In this document: piece after piece, positions 1-6,087 of the stretch
How positions within the stretch are numbered: the first letter of the stretch is position 1
Layout: every line of letters starts with the position of its first letter
From: Hyphomicrobium sp.
GTDB lineage: Bacteria; Pseudomonadota; Alphaproteobacteria; Rhizobiales; Hyphomicrobiaceae
NCBI GenBank assembly: GCA_030598645.1
Contig: JAUVPN010000053.1
Coordinates: 1 to 11,179 of the forward strand
DNA: 11,179 nucleotides
Direction of reading: 5' to 3'
The notes under the pieces: generated by a model
Told to the model about the DNA's origin: nothing
What the model saw: only the letters and a program-made list of their open reading frames with translations
Databases searched by the model: none
Position numbers and translations under genes: made by a program

Positions 1-150
1 CAGCACGAAGCCTAGCTGCGCTTCCAATTCGTGGATCTGCATCGAGAGGGCGGGCTGGGTGACGGCACATGCTTCCGCGGCGCGGCCGAAGTGCTGTTCG
101 CGCGCCAGCGCATCGAAATAACGCAACTGCTTTAAGGTCACATGCGGCAT
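1..150 (-). CDS. OxyR-like LysR-family transcriptional regulator, 5' end only
   Basis: This is the first 50 codons of a LysR-type regulator whose remainder lies left of the window. The visible protein starts [17 protein letters not shown] and continues through HFGRAAEAC and TQPALSMQI to ELEAQLG. That is the N-terminal winged helix-turn-helix of LysR proteins; HFGRAAEAC with TQPALSMQI is the form I associate with rhizobial OxyR proteins, the activators of peroxide-inducible genes such as catalase. Only the DNA-binding domain is present, so the redox cysteines that would prove OxyR cannot be seen, and I give no symbol. The ATG at 150 lacks a clear Shine-Dalgarno sequence; a GTG three codons upstream (159) is an alternative start. 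LysR family membership is near certain; the OxyR subgroup is probable. Confidence 0.88.
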   Translation of the reverse strand, partial: MPHVTLKQLRYFDALAREQHFGRAAEACAVTQPALSMQIHELEAQLGFVL

Positions 151-322
151 AAGGAACACTGATGCCAGAGCAAACAAATTACGATTAGTGCTTATCCGAT
201 TGAGTGTCTAGATTTGCGCGATAACGTTTTTTGGCAATCCCTATGCTCTCGATTCGCCAAACGGTCTGCCAATCACCGTATGGCGGGGCGGGAAACCGCT
301 TCTACCCAGCTTTGGGTGCCTC

Positions 323-358
323 GGGCGAGCGCCGAATCGTTCCGGGGCGCCCTCTTTT
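323..358 (+). terminator. Candidate intrinsic terminator on the plus strand, with no known gene before it
   Basis: GGGCG (323-327) can pair with CGCCC (348-352), with a further short CC/GG pairing inside, and the stem is followed directly by TCTTTT (353-358). In this orientation it would end a plus-strand transcript starting around 190-230, where no protein gene exists. The stem is short and imperfect, so it may be chance. Confidence 0.35.
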
Positions 359-385
359 GCTTCCATGACCACAGCATGTACGCAC

Positions 386-421
386 GAAAGAGGCGCCAAG
401 CGCATCACGCGCCCACGCCTC
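386..421 (-). terminator. Candidate terminator downstream of gapR
   Basis: On the minus strand GAGGCG (421-416) pairs with CGCCTC (395-390), with an inner GCGC/GCGC stem (412-409 with 403-400) closing a 5-base loop. The stem is followed by only a short T run (TTTC, 389-386). It lies 24 bases beyond the gapR stop codon, which suits a gapR terminator, but the weak T tract makes it uncertain. Confidence 0.4.
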
Positions 422-444
422 CAAGAACATTGGTGTTAAGCGCG

Positions 445-723
445 TTACGCAGCCGCCGTTAGCGCTGCTGCCTGCTCGTCTAGCATGCCGAGTGCGTGCA
501 GATAAACCTCAAGGATGCCCACCTCCTCTTGGCGCTCGGTGGCGCTCTTCTTGCGCAGCCGCACGATCTGGCGCATCGCTTTGACGTCGAATCCCAATGC
601 CTTGGCTTCGAGATACTTGTCGCGAATATCGCCAGTGAGCGCCTTTTTCTCTTCTTCCAGCCGCTCGATTTGCTCAACGATCTGACGTAGTTGCTTTTGC
701 GCCGATACCTGTAGCGTCGTCAT
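445..723 (-). CDS. gapR: GapR-family (DUF2312) nucleoid-associated DNA-binding protein
   Basis: The product is 92 residues, close to the roughly 90 of Caulobacter GapR. GapR is a small coiled-coil protein that binds overtwisted, positively supercoiled DNA ahead of replication and transcription machinery and helps topoisomerases relax it. The visible signature is QLRQIVEQIERLEEEKKAL (residues 11-29), then DIRDKYLEAKALGFDVKAMR (32-51) and the basic stretch IVRLRKKS (53-60): a long N-terminal helix followed by a lysine- and arginine-rich DNA-contacting segment. I chose the ATG at 723 because GGGGAG lies just upstream and family homology begins there; the open frame continues to 843 but the extra residues do not resemble the family. 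It follows DUF1244 on the same strand after 123 bases, which contain a possible own promoter. Confidence 0.92.
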   Translation of the reverse strand: MTTLQVSAQKQLRQIVEQIERLEEEKKALTGDIRDKYLEAKALGFDVKAMRQIVRLRKKSATERQEEVGILEVYLHALGMLDEQAAALTAAA

Positions 724-757
724 CCCCCGTCTCCCCGCTATGATGGAATCCCAAACA

Positions 758-786
758 ACGCTAGCGGCGCGGCGATGTGCATTCAA
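758..786 (-). promoter_or_regulatory. Possible housekeeping promoter of gapR
   Basis: On the minus strand TTGAAT (786-781) and TAGCGT (763-758) are separated by 17 bases, which puts a transcription start near 751 and gives a leader of about 28 bases before the gapR ATG at 723. The -35 box is fair and the -10 box is weak, so this is a suggestion only. Confidence 0.3.
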
Positions 787-846
787 GACGAGGAGTGGTG
801 CGATCCAGAGGATTCTTGAGCGTCTTATGAGGCCGCTGAGCAACAG

Positions 847-1155
847 TTAATGATCGCTGGACTTTGCTTTCTCGAACGCAGCCATTGCCTGCGGCGAAGG
901 TTCGGTTTGGTAGCGCGCCCGCCAATCCTTGTATGGCATGCCGTAGATGATCTCACGCGCATTATCCTCAGTCAGCGCGATGTCCTTCTCCGCGGCCGCT
1001 TCTCGATACCAATTCGACAAGCAATTGCGACAGAAACCGGCAAGGTTCATCAGATCGATATTTTGTAGATCCGTGCGCTCGCGCAGATGCTTCGCGAGTC
1101 GCCGAAAAACGGCGGCTTCCAATTCAGTCACGACCTGCGGGTCGATTCGGCGCAT
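847..1155 (-). CDS. DUF1244 family protein of unknown function
   Basis: A 102-residue protein of the DUF1244 family, small soluble helical proteins widespread in Proteobacteria with no established function. The diagnostic core is conserved: FRRLAKHLRERTD (residues 17-29), QNIDLMNLAGFCRNCLSNWY (31-50) with a CxxC pair at Cys42 and Cys45, and AREIIYGMPYKDW (66-78). The CxxC could bind a metal or be redox active, but that is inference. The ATG at 1155 has a good Shine-Dalgarno sequence, AAGGAG, six bases upstream. The gene starts inside the 3' end of the upstream N-formylglutamate amidohydrolase gene (28-base overlap), so the two are probably co-transcribed and perhaps translationally coupled. 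No signal peptide or membrane segment is visible. Confidence 0.9.
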   Translation of the reverse strand: MRRIDPQVVTELEAAVFRRLAKHLRERTDLQNIDLMNLAGFCRNCLSNWYREAAAEKDIALTEDNAREIIYGMPYKDWRARYQTEPSPQAMAAFEKAKSSDH

Positions 1156-2033
1156 TCTGCACTCCTTCCTTGCACGCTGGGATGCGACTGCTGCCCCTCA
1201 GCATCAGTGTGAGAACCAAAGTAGTGCACGCAATGCAAGCTTTCTCGTAGCTCGGAGCGCGCAAGCACGTCCTCTACCGCCGTTGCGATCCGCTTCGCCC
1301 ACTGCGCTTGCCGGACGCCATCACAGATAAGATCCTGGCGCACCTCGACGATGGTGTGGGCTAGTCCCCGCCGCGTCCCATGTTGCCACATGCAGTCTCC
1401 AGCGAGCCTGCCGTCATATGGTTCATTTTCGCCCACAAGAAGGCTCTGGTCGGCGCGCATAGCCTGCAGCAGCGGCACGGCGAAGCGATAGTCCCGATCC
1501 CACAAGATAGCAGCGTCCCAAGGTCGACGCTCGCCCTTCCAGAACTCAGTAAAGCTGTGAATTGATAGTAAAATCGGAGGCACGCCGGCCGCAACGCCTT
1601 CATCGATAAGGCCATCGATCGCCTGGTGATATGGTTCGTAATATAGCCGGACGCGCTTTTCCCTCTCCGACTTGTCGAGCCGCCGGTTACCAGGGACCAC
1701 GGCACCGTCGGAGATCCGCATTATGAGCGTCGGATCATCAAGTCCACGATTGACGTCAACCAGCAAACGGGAAAAGCGCGCGGCAATGGCCGGAGCGCTT
1801 AGCATATTCGACAGCCGCTTTGCCACCTCGAAGGCCCCGATGTCATAGGCAATGTGGCGCTGGAACTCTTCAGCCGGCAGCCCCAAGGTATCATAGCCAG
1901 TCGGCAGTGCGTTGACCGCATGGTCGCAAATGATCAGCAAACCAGTGTCAAGACGACCGGGCAGGATCTCATAGCTATCGGTTATGGAGGGTGCTACGAG
2001 GGGAACCCGTTTACCCCTAACGGAGTGCTGCAT
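1128..2033 (-). CDS. N-formylglutamate amidohydrolase family protein (first of two)
   Basis: The 301-residue product belongs to the N-formylglutamate amidohydrolase family, zinc-dependent enzymes that split N-formylglutamate into formate and glutamate at the end of one histidine-degradation route; relatives act on other acylated amino acids. Motifs in order are CDHAVNALP (residues 36-44), AYDIGA (62-67), SRLLVDVNR (88-96), SIHSFTEFWKG (158-168), GENEPYD (201-207), HGTRRGLAHTIVEVRQD (218-234). The His, Asp and Glu residues in these blocks are the expected metal and catalytic positions. The ATG at 2033 has GGAG just upstream at short spacing; a TTG at 2117 would add 28 residues that do not look conserved. 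The C-terminal 25 or so residues are polar, appear to lie outside the domain, and overlap the DUF1244 start. No hutH or hutU gene lies nearby, so its true substrate is open. Confidence 0.88.
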   Translation of the reverse strand: MQHSVRGKRVPLVAPSITDSYEILPGRLDTGLLIICDHAVNALPTGYDTLGLPAEEFQRHIAYDIGAFEVAKRLSNMLSAPAIAARFSRLLVDVNRGLDDPTLIMRISDGAVVPGNRRLDKSEREKRVRLYYEPYHQAIDGLIDEGVAAGVPPILLSIHSFTEFWKGERRPWDAAILWDRDYRFAVPLLQAMRADQSLLVGENEPYDGRLAGDCMWQHGTRRGLAHTIVEVRQDLICDGVRQAQWAKRIATAVEDVLARSELRESLHCVHYFGSHTDAEGQQSHPSVQGRSAECAESTRRS

Positions 2034-2483
2034 CGCTCCAATATATCTTTGGCCTCGTTTGAAAACCAGCCGCTTGGCTGCGCCGCTTGACGCGGCAAGC
2101 CTGATTGCGCAAACCAACCCGTTGGAGCAGGGTAACAGGACGAATTTATGCCCAGACGCTATCTAAACCACTTGAGTTGCAAGTGGATGGCAATCGACCG
2201 GGCTGCCACCCAAGGGGCTTCTCTTTTCCATAGCTTCCCAATCTGGGCCCCCTTCAAGGTCCGCCGATCTCAATGCCGCCCATTTCATCGCGAAAAACCA
2301 CCGCTCCACCCTGCGACATACGTCCGTCAGCATCCTCCAGCGCGGTTCAACCCGAACGAATATCTACAACTCCCGCGTCTTACTCGTTGGCTGGCGGCGA
2401 GGCAAACACAGGCCGGGGTGTCTCTCTTTCGGCGCCGCTTAACGTTGCCCGCTTGAGCACTTGTAATCAGTGGAGCCGAGGAC
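2034..2483. other. Divergent intergenic region between the amidohydrolase and DUF1036 genes
   Basis: About 450 bases without a convincing gene. Several open frames cross it (for example 2148-2456 plus and 2327-2716 minus), but none has a ribosome binding site with a recognisable protein, and the compositions look random. It must carry promoters for both flanking transcription units; I could not identify strong boxes. Structure seen: a hairpin with arms CCACTTG (2168-2174) and CAAGTGG (2180-2186) around a 5-base loop, and, in the amidohydrolase leader, GCCGC/GCGGC (2082-2086 and 2092-2096) extended by GGCT (2076-2079) and AGCC (2098-2101). Neither is followed by a T tract. Confidence 0.55.
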
Positions 2484-2954
2484 TTGGGGCCCGACAGACG
2501 ACAACAGCTGCGGTGCGCAGCGGCACATTTTGCCGCTAATGGCCTGTTGCTCCTCCCCGCACTTGTCTTTATCACCACCGTGGCCCACGCGGATCTCACA
2601 CTGTGCAATTCGACCCCAAGCCGTGTGGGCGTTTCCCTGGGATACCGGGACGAGCAAGGCTGGTCGACGGAAGGCTGGTGGAACATTGCCTCGCAGACCT
2701 GCGAAACCTTGCTCAAAGGCGCCGTGCCCAGCCGCTTCGTTTACATTCACGCCGTCGATTATGACCGGGGCGGTGAATGGATAGGCAAGAACTACATGTG
2801 CACCACTGACAAGTCGTTTGCCATCCGTGGGGTTCATGACTGTAAGACGCGAGGATATAAACGTACCGGGTTCTTCGAGGTGGACACCGGAGAGTCGCAG
2901 GAGTGGACTATCCGCCTGACCGATCCAGAGGATCCGGGGGCAAAGGACCAATGA
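2484..2954 (+). CDS. Secreted DUF1036 family protein
   Basis: A 156-residue precursor of the DUF1036 family, found mainly in Alphaproteobacteria; its molecular function is not established. The N-terminus has basic residues followed by a hydrophobic stretch, GLLLLPALVFITTVAHA (20-36), with a likely signal peptidase site after AHA, so the mature protein of about 120 residues should be periplasmic. The family core is visible: LTLCNSTPSRVGVSLGY (38-54), WSTEGWWNI, CETLL, YIHAVDYDRGGEW and a C-terminal YKRTGFFEVDTG. Four cysteines in the mature part could form two disulfides. The start appears to be a TTG at 2484 with GAGG three bases before it and GGAG further up; I found no ATG or GTG that keeps the signal peptide. 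The stop overlaps the pyruvate kinase start (ATGA), so the two are translationally coupled. Confidence 0.85.
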   Translation: MGPDRRQQLRCAAAHFAANGLLLLPALVFITTVAHADLTLCNSTPSRVGVSLGYRDEQGWSTEGWWNIASQTCETLLKGAVPSRFVYIHAVDYDRGGEWIGKNYMCTTDKSFAIRGVHDCKTRGYKRTGFFEVDTGESQEWTIRLTDPEDPGAKDQ

Positions 2955-4396
2955 GACGCAGCCGACGGGTGAAGGTGCTTGCGACTTTGGGTCCCTCCAC
3001 GTCATCCACCGAAATGATCGAGCGCTTGTTCCTAGCCGGGGTTGATGTTTTCCGCATCAACATGAGCCACGCCACGCGTGAGACGACACGCACCCTATTA
3101 AATTCAGTGCGCTGGGTCGCAAAGCGTCACCGTCACCCCATTGGCGTCCTTGGCGACCTCCAAGGGCCAAAATTCCGCATTGGCGAATTCCATGGCGGCC
3201 GCGTTTTTATCAACGACGGTGCCATTTTCCGCTTTATCCGCGAGGAGAAGCCGGGAACGAACGAGGCGGTGTGTCTGCCGCACCCTCAGATCTTCGCCGC
3301 AGTCGAGCCCGGCCACATACTACTGCTAGATGACGGCAAAATCCGAATGCGCATTGTGGAATCGGGGACCAAGACTATCGCCGCCGAAGTGCTGGTTGGC
3401 GGTGCGCTTGCCAGTCGCAAGGGTATCAGCCTGCCTGACACCCTACTCCCTGTCGGGCCTCTGACGGAAAAAGACAGGGCAGACCTCACCCATCTGTTGA
3501 AACTCGGAGTCGACTGGATTGCCTTATCGTTTGTGCAGCGAGGAGACGACGTTCACGAGGCGCGCAAATTAGTCGGTGACCGCGCCGCCGTGCTTGCGAA
3601 GATAGAGAAGCCTTCAGCTGTAGCCGATCTTGATGCGATTATCTCGGCCAGCGACGGCTGCATGGTTGCGCGCGGTGATCTCGGCGTTGAGATGCCGGTT
3701 GAGCGCGTCCCAGGCCTTCAAAAAAAAATCACACGCAAGGCGCGCGCTGCTGGTAAGCCGGTGGTCGTCGCGACGCAGATGCTTGAAAGCATGATCTCCT
3801 CACCCATGCCGACGCGTGCCGAGGTTTCAGACGTGGCAACCGCCGTATTTGATGGCGCTGATGCTGTTATGCTCTCGGCAGAGTCGGCCGTCGGACAATA
3901 CCCTGTCGAGGCAATCCAAATGATGGATCGCATCGCGATCGAGGTGGAGGGTGACCCGAGCTACGACGCCTTCGTTCATGCGACGCAGACGACCCCCCAG
4001 CCAACCGCACCCGACGCCATTGCCGCCGCTGCTCACGCAATTGCCGATACCGTAAAACTGGCGGCTATCGTCTGCTACACGGCCACAGGCTCCACCGCCA
4101 TGCGCGTAACGCGCGGACGCCCTGCACTACCCATCATCGGCCTGACGCCGGTCGAGGCAACCGCTCGGCGGCTATCCTTGGTGTGGGGCATCCAAATGGT
4201 ACTGACGGGCGACCCGCAGAACTTGTCGGACATGGTACGCAAGGCTTGCCGCATCGCATTCGATGAAGGGTTTGCCCCCGCCGGCGAGGGCGTTCTCATA
4301 ACCGCCGGGGTGCCAATGGGATCTCCCGGCGCAACCAACATGATCCGCATCGCTTTTGTGGATAAAGACGGTGCACCAATGGCCGAGACGCAGTGA
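2951..4396 (+). CDS. pyk: Pyruvate kinase, predicted potassium-independent type
   Basis: The 481-residue product transfers phosphate from phosphoenolpyruvate to ADP, giving pyruvate and ATP, the last step of glycolysis and Entner-Doudoroff metabolism in the cytoplasm. Visible motifs: KVLATLGPS (8-16), FRINMSHA (34-41), DLQGPKFRIG (69-78), SFVQRGDDV (193-201), the catalytic LAKIEK with Lys217 and Glu219, ARGDLGVE with metal-binding Asp243, and ATQMLESMISSPMPTRAEVSD with Thr275. The C-terminal third (about 345-481) is the regulatory C domain. Leu70, Gln71, Lys74 and Ile77 stand where potassium-dependent enzymes carry Thr, Lys, Glu and Thr, so this enzyme should not need K+. The ATG at 2951 is preceded by AAAGGA and overlaps the DUF1036 stop; an in-frame upstream start at 2903 would lie within that gene and is rejected. 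It converges with the TPR gene, with 18 bases between stops. Confidence 0.96.
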   Translation: MRRSRRVKVLATLGPSTSSTEMIERLFLAGVDVFRINMSHATRETTRTLLNSVRWVAKRHRHPIGVLGDLQGPKFRIGEFHGGRVFINDGAIFRFIREEKPGTNEAVCLPHPQIFAAVEPGHILLLDDGKIRMRIVESGTKTIAAEVLVGGALASRKGISLPDTLLPVGPLTEKDRADLTHLLKLGVDWIALSFVQRGDDVHEARKLVGDRAAVLAKIEKPSAVADLDAIISASDGCMVARGDLGVEMPVERVPGLQKKITRKARAAGKPVVVATQMLESMISSPMPTRAEVSDVATAVFDGADAVMLSAESAVGQYPVEAIQMMDRIAIEVEGDPSYDAFVHATQTTPQPTAPDAIAAAAHAIADTVKLAAIVCYTATGSTAMRVTRGRPALPIIGLTPVEATARRLSLVWGIQMVLTGDPQNLSDMVRKACRIAFDEGFAPAGEGVLITAGVPMGSPGATNMIRIAFVDKDGAPMAETQ

Positions 4397-4414
4397 TGCG
4401 CGAAATAACGGGCG

Positions 4415-5083
4415 TTAGATGCCTTGCCCTTCGACTTCCACGGAAAGCTTATCGACGGCTTCCTTTGCTCCTGACGTATGGGGGTTAATGCGCAAAAGCT
4501 CCTGATACGCCTTGAGCGCGTTCTTCTTCTGGCCGTAGTCGTTGAGTATTCGTGCAAGCCCATAAAGCGCACCGAAATGTTTAGGTTCGAGCGCCAGCAC
4601 CCGGCGCAGATCACCCAGCGCACTCCCTGATCTATCCTGCAAGTAGTAGACGTAGGCGCGCCGGTTCCAACCTTCCGCGTAGTCAGGCGCGAGCTCAACA
4701 ACGGCATCGAGTAGACGCAAGGCCAGTTCAGTACGCTTTTCGGCGATAGCCTTCAATGCGCGCGCCATGAGCACACCGATCGTGTCGCTGTCAGTTTGGA
4801 GCCATAATTTCTCGATCGATTTCTCAAGCGCACGAGCGGTCGCGGGATCGGGCGCGTCGGCAAGTTGAGCGTAAAGCTCCTCAAGCTGGCCGTCCCGATC
4901 TTTAGGGGACTTCGGCCCGGGCTGTTTCGCTGAATCTGGGTTCGGTTCTGCAAGCGGCTGGCTTGGCCGCTCAGAAGCAGCCAGCTCAGAACCAGCTGCA
5001 CCTTGGGGGTAGGCCTCCGTCCGCGCTGCCGGGGAGAGCGCAAAGACAACTGTCACAGCAATGAGAGAAAGTTTTTCATGCAT
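4415..5083 (-). CDS. Periplasmic tetratricopeptide-repeat protein
   Basis: A 222-residue protein with an N-terminal hydrophobic signal (LSLIAVTVVFALSPAA, residues 5-20; likely cleavage near 24), a low-complexity Pro/Ser/Ala linker (about 25-62), then helical repeats. The TPR units are roughly 102-134 (ALKAIAEKRTELALRLLDAVVELAP), 136-168 (AEGWNRRAYVYYLQDRSGSA to LEP) and 170-202 (FGALYGLARILNDYGQKKNA to INP); each has the small/large residue pattern and ends in a proline turn. TPRs bind partner proteins, so it is probably a periplasmic scaffold; its partner cannot be told from the sequence. The ATG at 5083 has no strong Shine-Dalgarno sequence. It follows rpmJ on the same strand after 61 bases, which contain a GC-rich hairpin. 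Confidence 0.85.
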   Translation of the reverse strand: MHEKLSLIAVTVVFALSPAARTEAYPQGAAGSELAASERPSQPLAEPNPDSAKQPGPKSPKDRDGQLEELYAQLADAPDPATARALEKSIEKLWLQTDSDTIGVLMARALKAIAEKRTELALRLLDAVVELAPDYAEGWNRRAYVYYLQDRSGSALGDLRRVLALEPKHFGALYGLARILNDYGQKKNALKAYQELLRINPHTSGAKEAVDKLSVEVEGQGI

Positions 5084-5102
5084 CTTTTTTGAATAGGATG
5101 CC

Positions 5103-5126
5103 GGAGGGCGTCCGTCAAAGCCCTCC
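5103..5126 (-). promoter_or_regulatory. GC-rich hairpin between rpmJ and the TPR gene
   Basis: On the minus strand GGAGGGC (5126-5120) pairs perfectly with GCCCTCC (5109-5103) around a 10-base loop. It starts 19 bases after the rpmJ stop codon. No T run follows, so it is not a classical intrinsic terminator. It may protect the short rpmJ message from 3' exonucleases, act as a partial terminator, or mark a processing site before the TPR gene. Confidence 0.4.
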
Positions 5127-5144
5127 TCGTCGCGATCGAACGCC

Positions 5145-5270
5145 TCAGCCCTGTCGCGCCTTAAAGCGCCGCTGTGTCTTGTTGATTACGTATAGCCGCC
5201 CTTTCCGGCGCACCAGGCGATTGTTGCGATGGCGAGCGCGCAGCGACTTCAAGGAATTCCTGACTTTCAT
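5145..5270 (-). CDS. rpmJ: 50S ribosomal protein L36, cysteine-free form
   Basis: A 41-residue, highly basic protein beginning [18 protein letters not shown] and ending RRFKARQG, matching the whole of bacterial ribosomal protein L36, one of the smallest proteins of the large subunit. Many L36 proteins hold a zinc ion with three cysteines and a histidine; this one has no cysteine at all, so it is the zinc-independent (YkgO-like) form common in Alphaproteobacteria. The start ATG lies 25 bases beyond the 3' end of tRNA-Val on the same strand, leaving little room for a separate promoter, so it is likely transcribed with the tRNA and released by tRNA 3' processing. The Shine-Dalgarno sequence is weak (CGGAAC). 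Confidence 0.93.
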   Translation of the reverse strand: MKVRNSLKSLRARHRNNRLVRRKGRLYVINKTQRRFKARQG

Positions 5271-5295
5271 TTCAGTTCCGATCAAAGAGTACCGA

Positions 5296-5370
<75 letters not shown>

Positions 5371-5381
5371 TAGAGGGCGTG

Positions 5382-5411
5382 GTTCTATTCGGTCTGCGTC
5401 ACCGCGGTCAA
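5382..5411 (-). promoter_or_regulatory. Housekeeping promoter of tRNA-Val and probably rpmJ
   Basis: On the minus strand TTGACC (5411-5406) and TAGAAC (5387-5382) are separated by 18 bases; shifting the -10 to ATAGAA (5388-5383) gives 17. The predicted start is near 5375, leaving a short 5' leader before the mature tRNA end at 5370. The strong -35 box and position directly before the tRNA and after the cpdR stop codon (5425) support it. Because rpmJ starts 25 bases after the tRNA, this promoter probably drives rpmJ too. Confidence 0.65.
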
Positions 5412-5424
5412 GCGTAGACCGGGT

Positions 5425-5811
5425 TCAAGCGTCCAAGAGCCTGTCGACTTCGCGCACCAAATCCCTCAAATGAAACGGTTTGGAGAGCACCCGTGCATCC
5501 TTCGGCGCGGCGACTTCGCTATTGAGAACCACGGCGGCAAACCCGGTTATGAACATGATCTTTAGCTCCGGGTCGAGCTCGCTAGCCCGGCGTGCCAACT
5601 CAATCCCATCCATTTTTGGCATTACAATATCAGTGAGCAGGAGCGTGAAGGGCTCGCTCTTTAGCCGCTCGAATGCCTCCTCCCCATTGGCGTAATCTAT
5701 GACGTCGTACCCCGCCTTCTTGAGCGCCCTGACAAGAAAGCTGCGCATGGAATCGTCGTCTTCTGCCAATAGAATTCGGGGTACGATAAGTCGGGAGGGT
5801 TTCGCTGTCAT
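5425..5811 (-). CDS. cpdR: CpdR single-domain response regulator
   Basis: A 128-residue stand-alone receiver domain with no output domain. In Caulobacter and Sinorhizobium, unphosphorylated CpdR brings the ClpXP protease to the cell pole and primes degradation of cell-cycle substrates; phosphorylation through the CckA-ChpT relay turns this off. The sequence carries the receiver residues: acidic pocket in LLAEDDDSM (Asp18, Asp19), phospho-acceptor Asp61 in LLTDIVMPKMDGIELARRASELDP, Thr89 in KIMFITGFAA and Lys111 in LSKPFHLRDL. The blocks LLTDIVMP-MDGIELARRASELDP and IKIMFITGFAAV are those I know from rhizobial CpdR. The ATG at 5811 has a modest AAGAG upstream; the N-terminus is about ten residues longer than many homologues. 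The gene lies upstream of tRNA-Val and diverges from the second amidohydrolase-fold gene. Confidence 0.93.
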   Translation of the reverse strand: MTAKPSRLIVPRILLAEDDDSMRSFLVRALKKAGYDVIDYANGEEAFERLKSEPFTLLLTDIVMPKMDGIELARRASELDPELKIMFITGFAAVVLNSEVAAPKDARVLSKPFHLRDLVREVDRLLDA

Positions 5812-6087
5812 GACGGCTCTTGAGGCTAAATCCGTTGTTTGCGGTACGCGACGCTCTCATTAGAGCCTAATCTGGTGCGAGTAAGGTAAACGGAGGGTTG
5901 AATAATATGCCCGGCCCAATTCTCATACGATTTTTTGCGAGTGGGGTCACGAACACTCTTCTATCTTGATGGACATATTGAGGCCAGGTTGGCACAGTGA
6001 ACAAGGGGCAGAGTGCTTCGCCGGACGTGTGGCTTCTCCCTGTAAGTCTCAAGTTTGAACAGCCGCTCTTAACAACAGCGAAAACTC
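5812..6087. other. Divergent intergenic region between cpdR and the second amidohydrolase gene
   Basis: 276 bases that must hold promoters for both flanking genes. I found no convincing -35/-10 pair on either strand and no full CtrA box (TTAA-N7-TTAA). A short inverted repeat, ATTAG-AGC-CTAAT (5859-5871), lies about 50 bases before the cpdR start and could be an operator or chance. Open frames here (5867-6052 minus, 5997-6224 plus) resemble no protein. Confidence 0.4.

Larger units (their letters stand above)
151..444. other. Intergenic region between the LysR gene and gapR
   Basis: About 290 bases with no believable protein gene. The only longer plus-strand frame (214-462) runs antisense into the gapR 3' end, has no ribosome binding site and resembles no family I know. 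The region should contain the LysR gene promoter (minus strand, right of 150). It also holds two terminator-like hairpins described separately: one on the plus strand at 323-358 and one on the minus strand at 386-421. A short plus-strand noncoding transcript divergent from the LysR gene is possible but unproven. Confidence 0.6.

Noticed and set aside
214..462. Plus-strand open frame of 82 codons
   Set aside because: No ribosome binding site, arginine-rich random-looking composition, and it runs antisense into the end of gapR.
724..843. Upstream extension of the gapR frame to 843
   Set aside because: The extra residues do not match the family, and a good Shine-Dalgarno sequence stands before the ATG at 723.
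947..1330. Plus-strand open frame of 127 codons
   Set aside because: It is antisense to DUF1244 and the amidohydrolase gene, both of which have clear family motifs.
2148..2456. Plus-strand open frame of 102 codons in the divergent spacer
   Set aside because: No Shine-Dalgarno sequence and no recognisable motif; overlapping frames of similar length exist in the same stretch, as expected by chance at this GC content.
4075..4707. Minus-strand open frame of 210 codons
   Set aside because: It overlaps the pyruvate kinase C-terminal region antisense and the TPR gene in another frame; composition is Ser/Arg/Thr-rich as in shadow frames.
5812..6087. Search for a CtrA box (TTAA-N7-TTAA) controlling cpdR
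   Set aside because: Only isolated partial matches were found; none had both halves at the right spacing.
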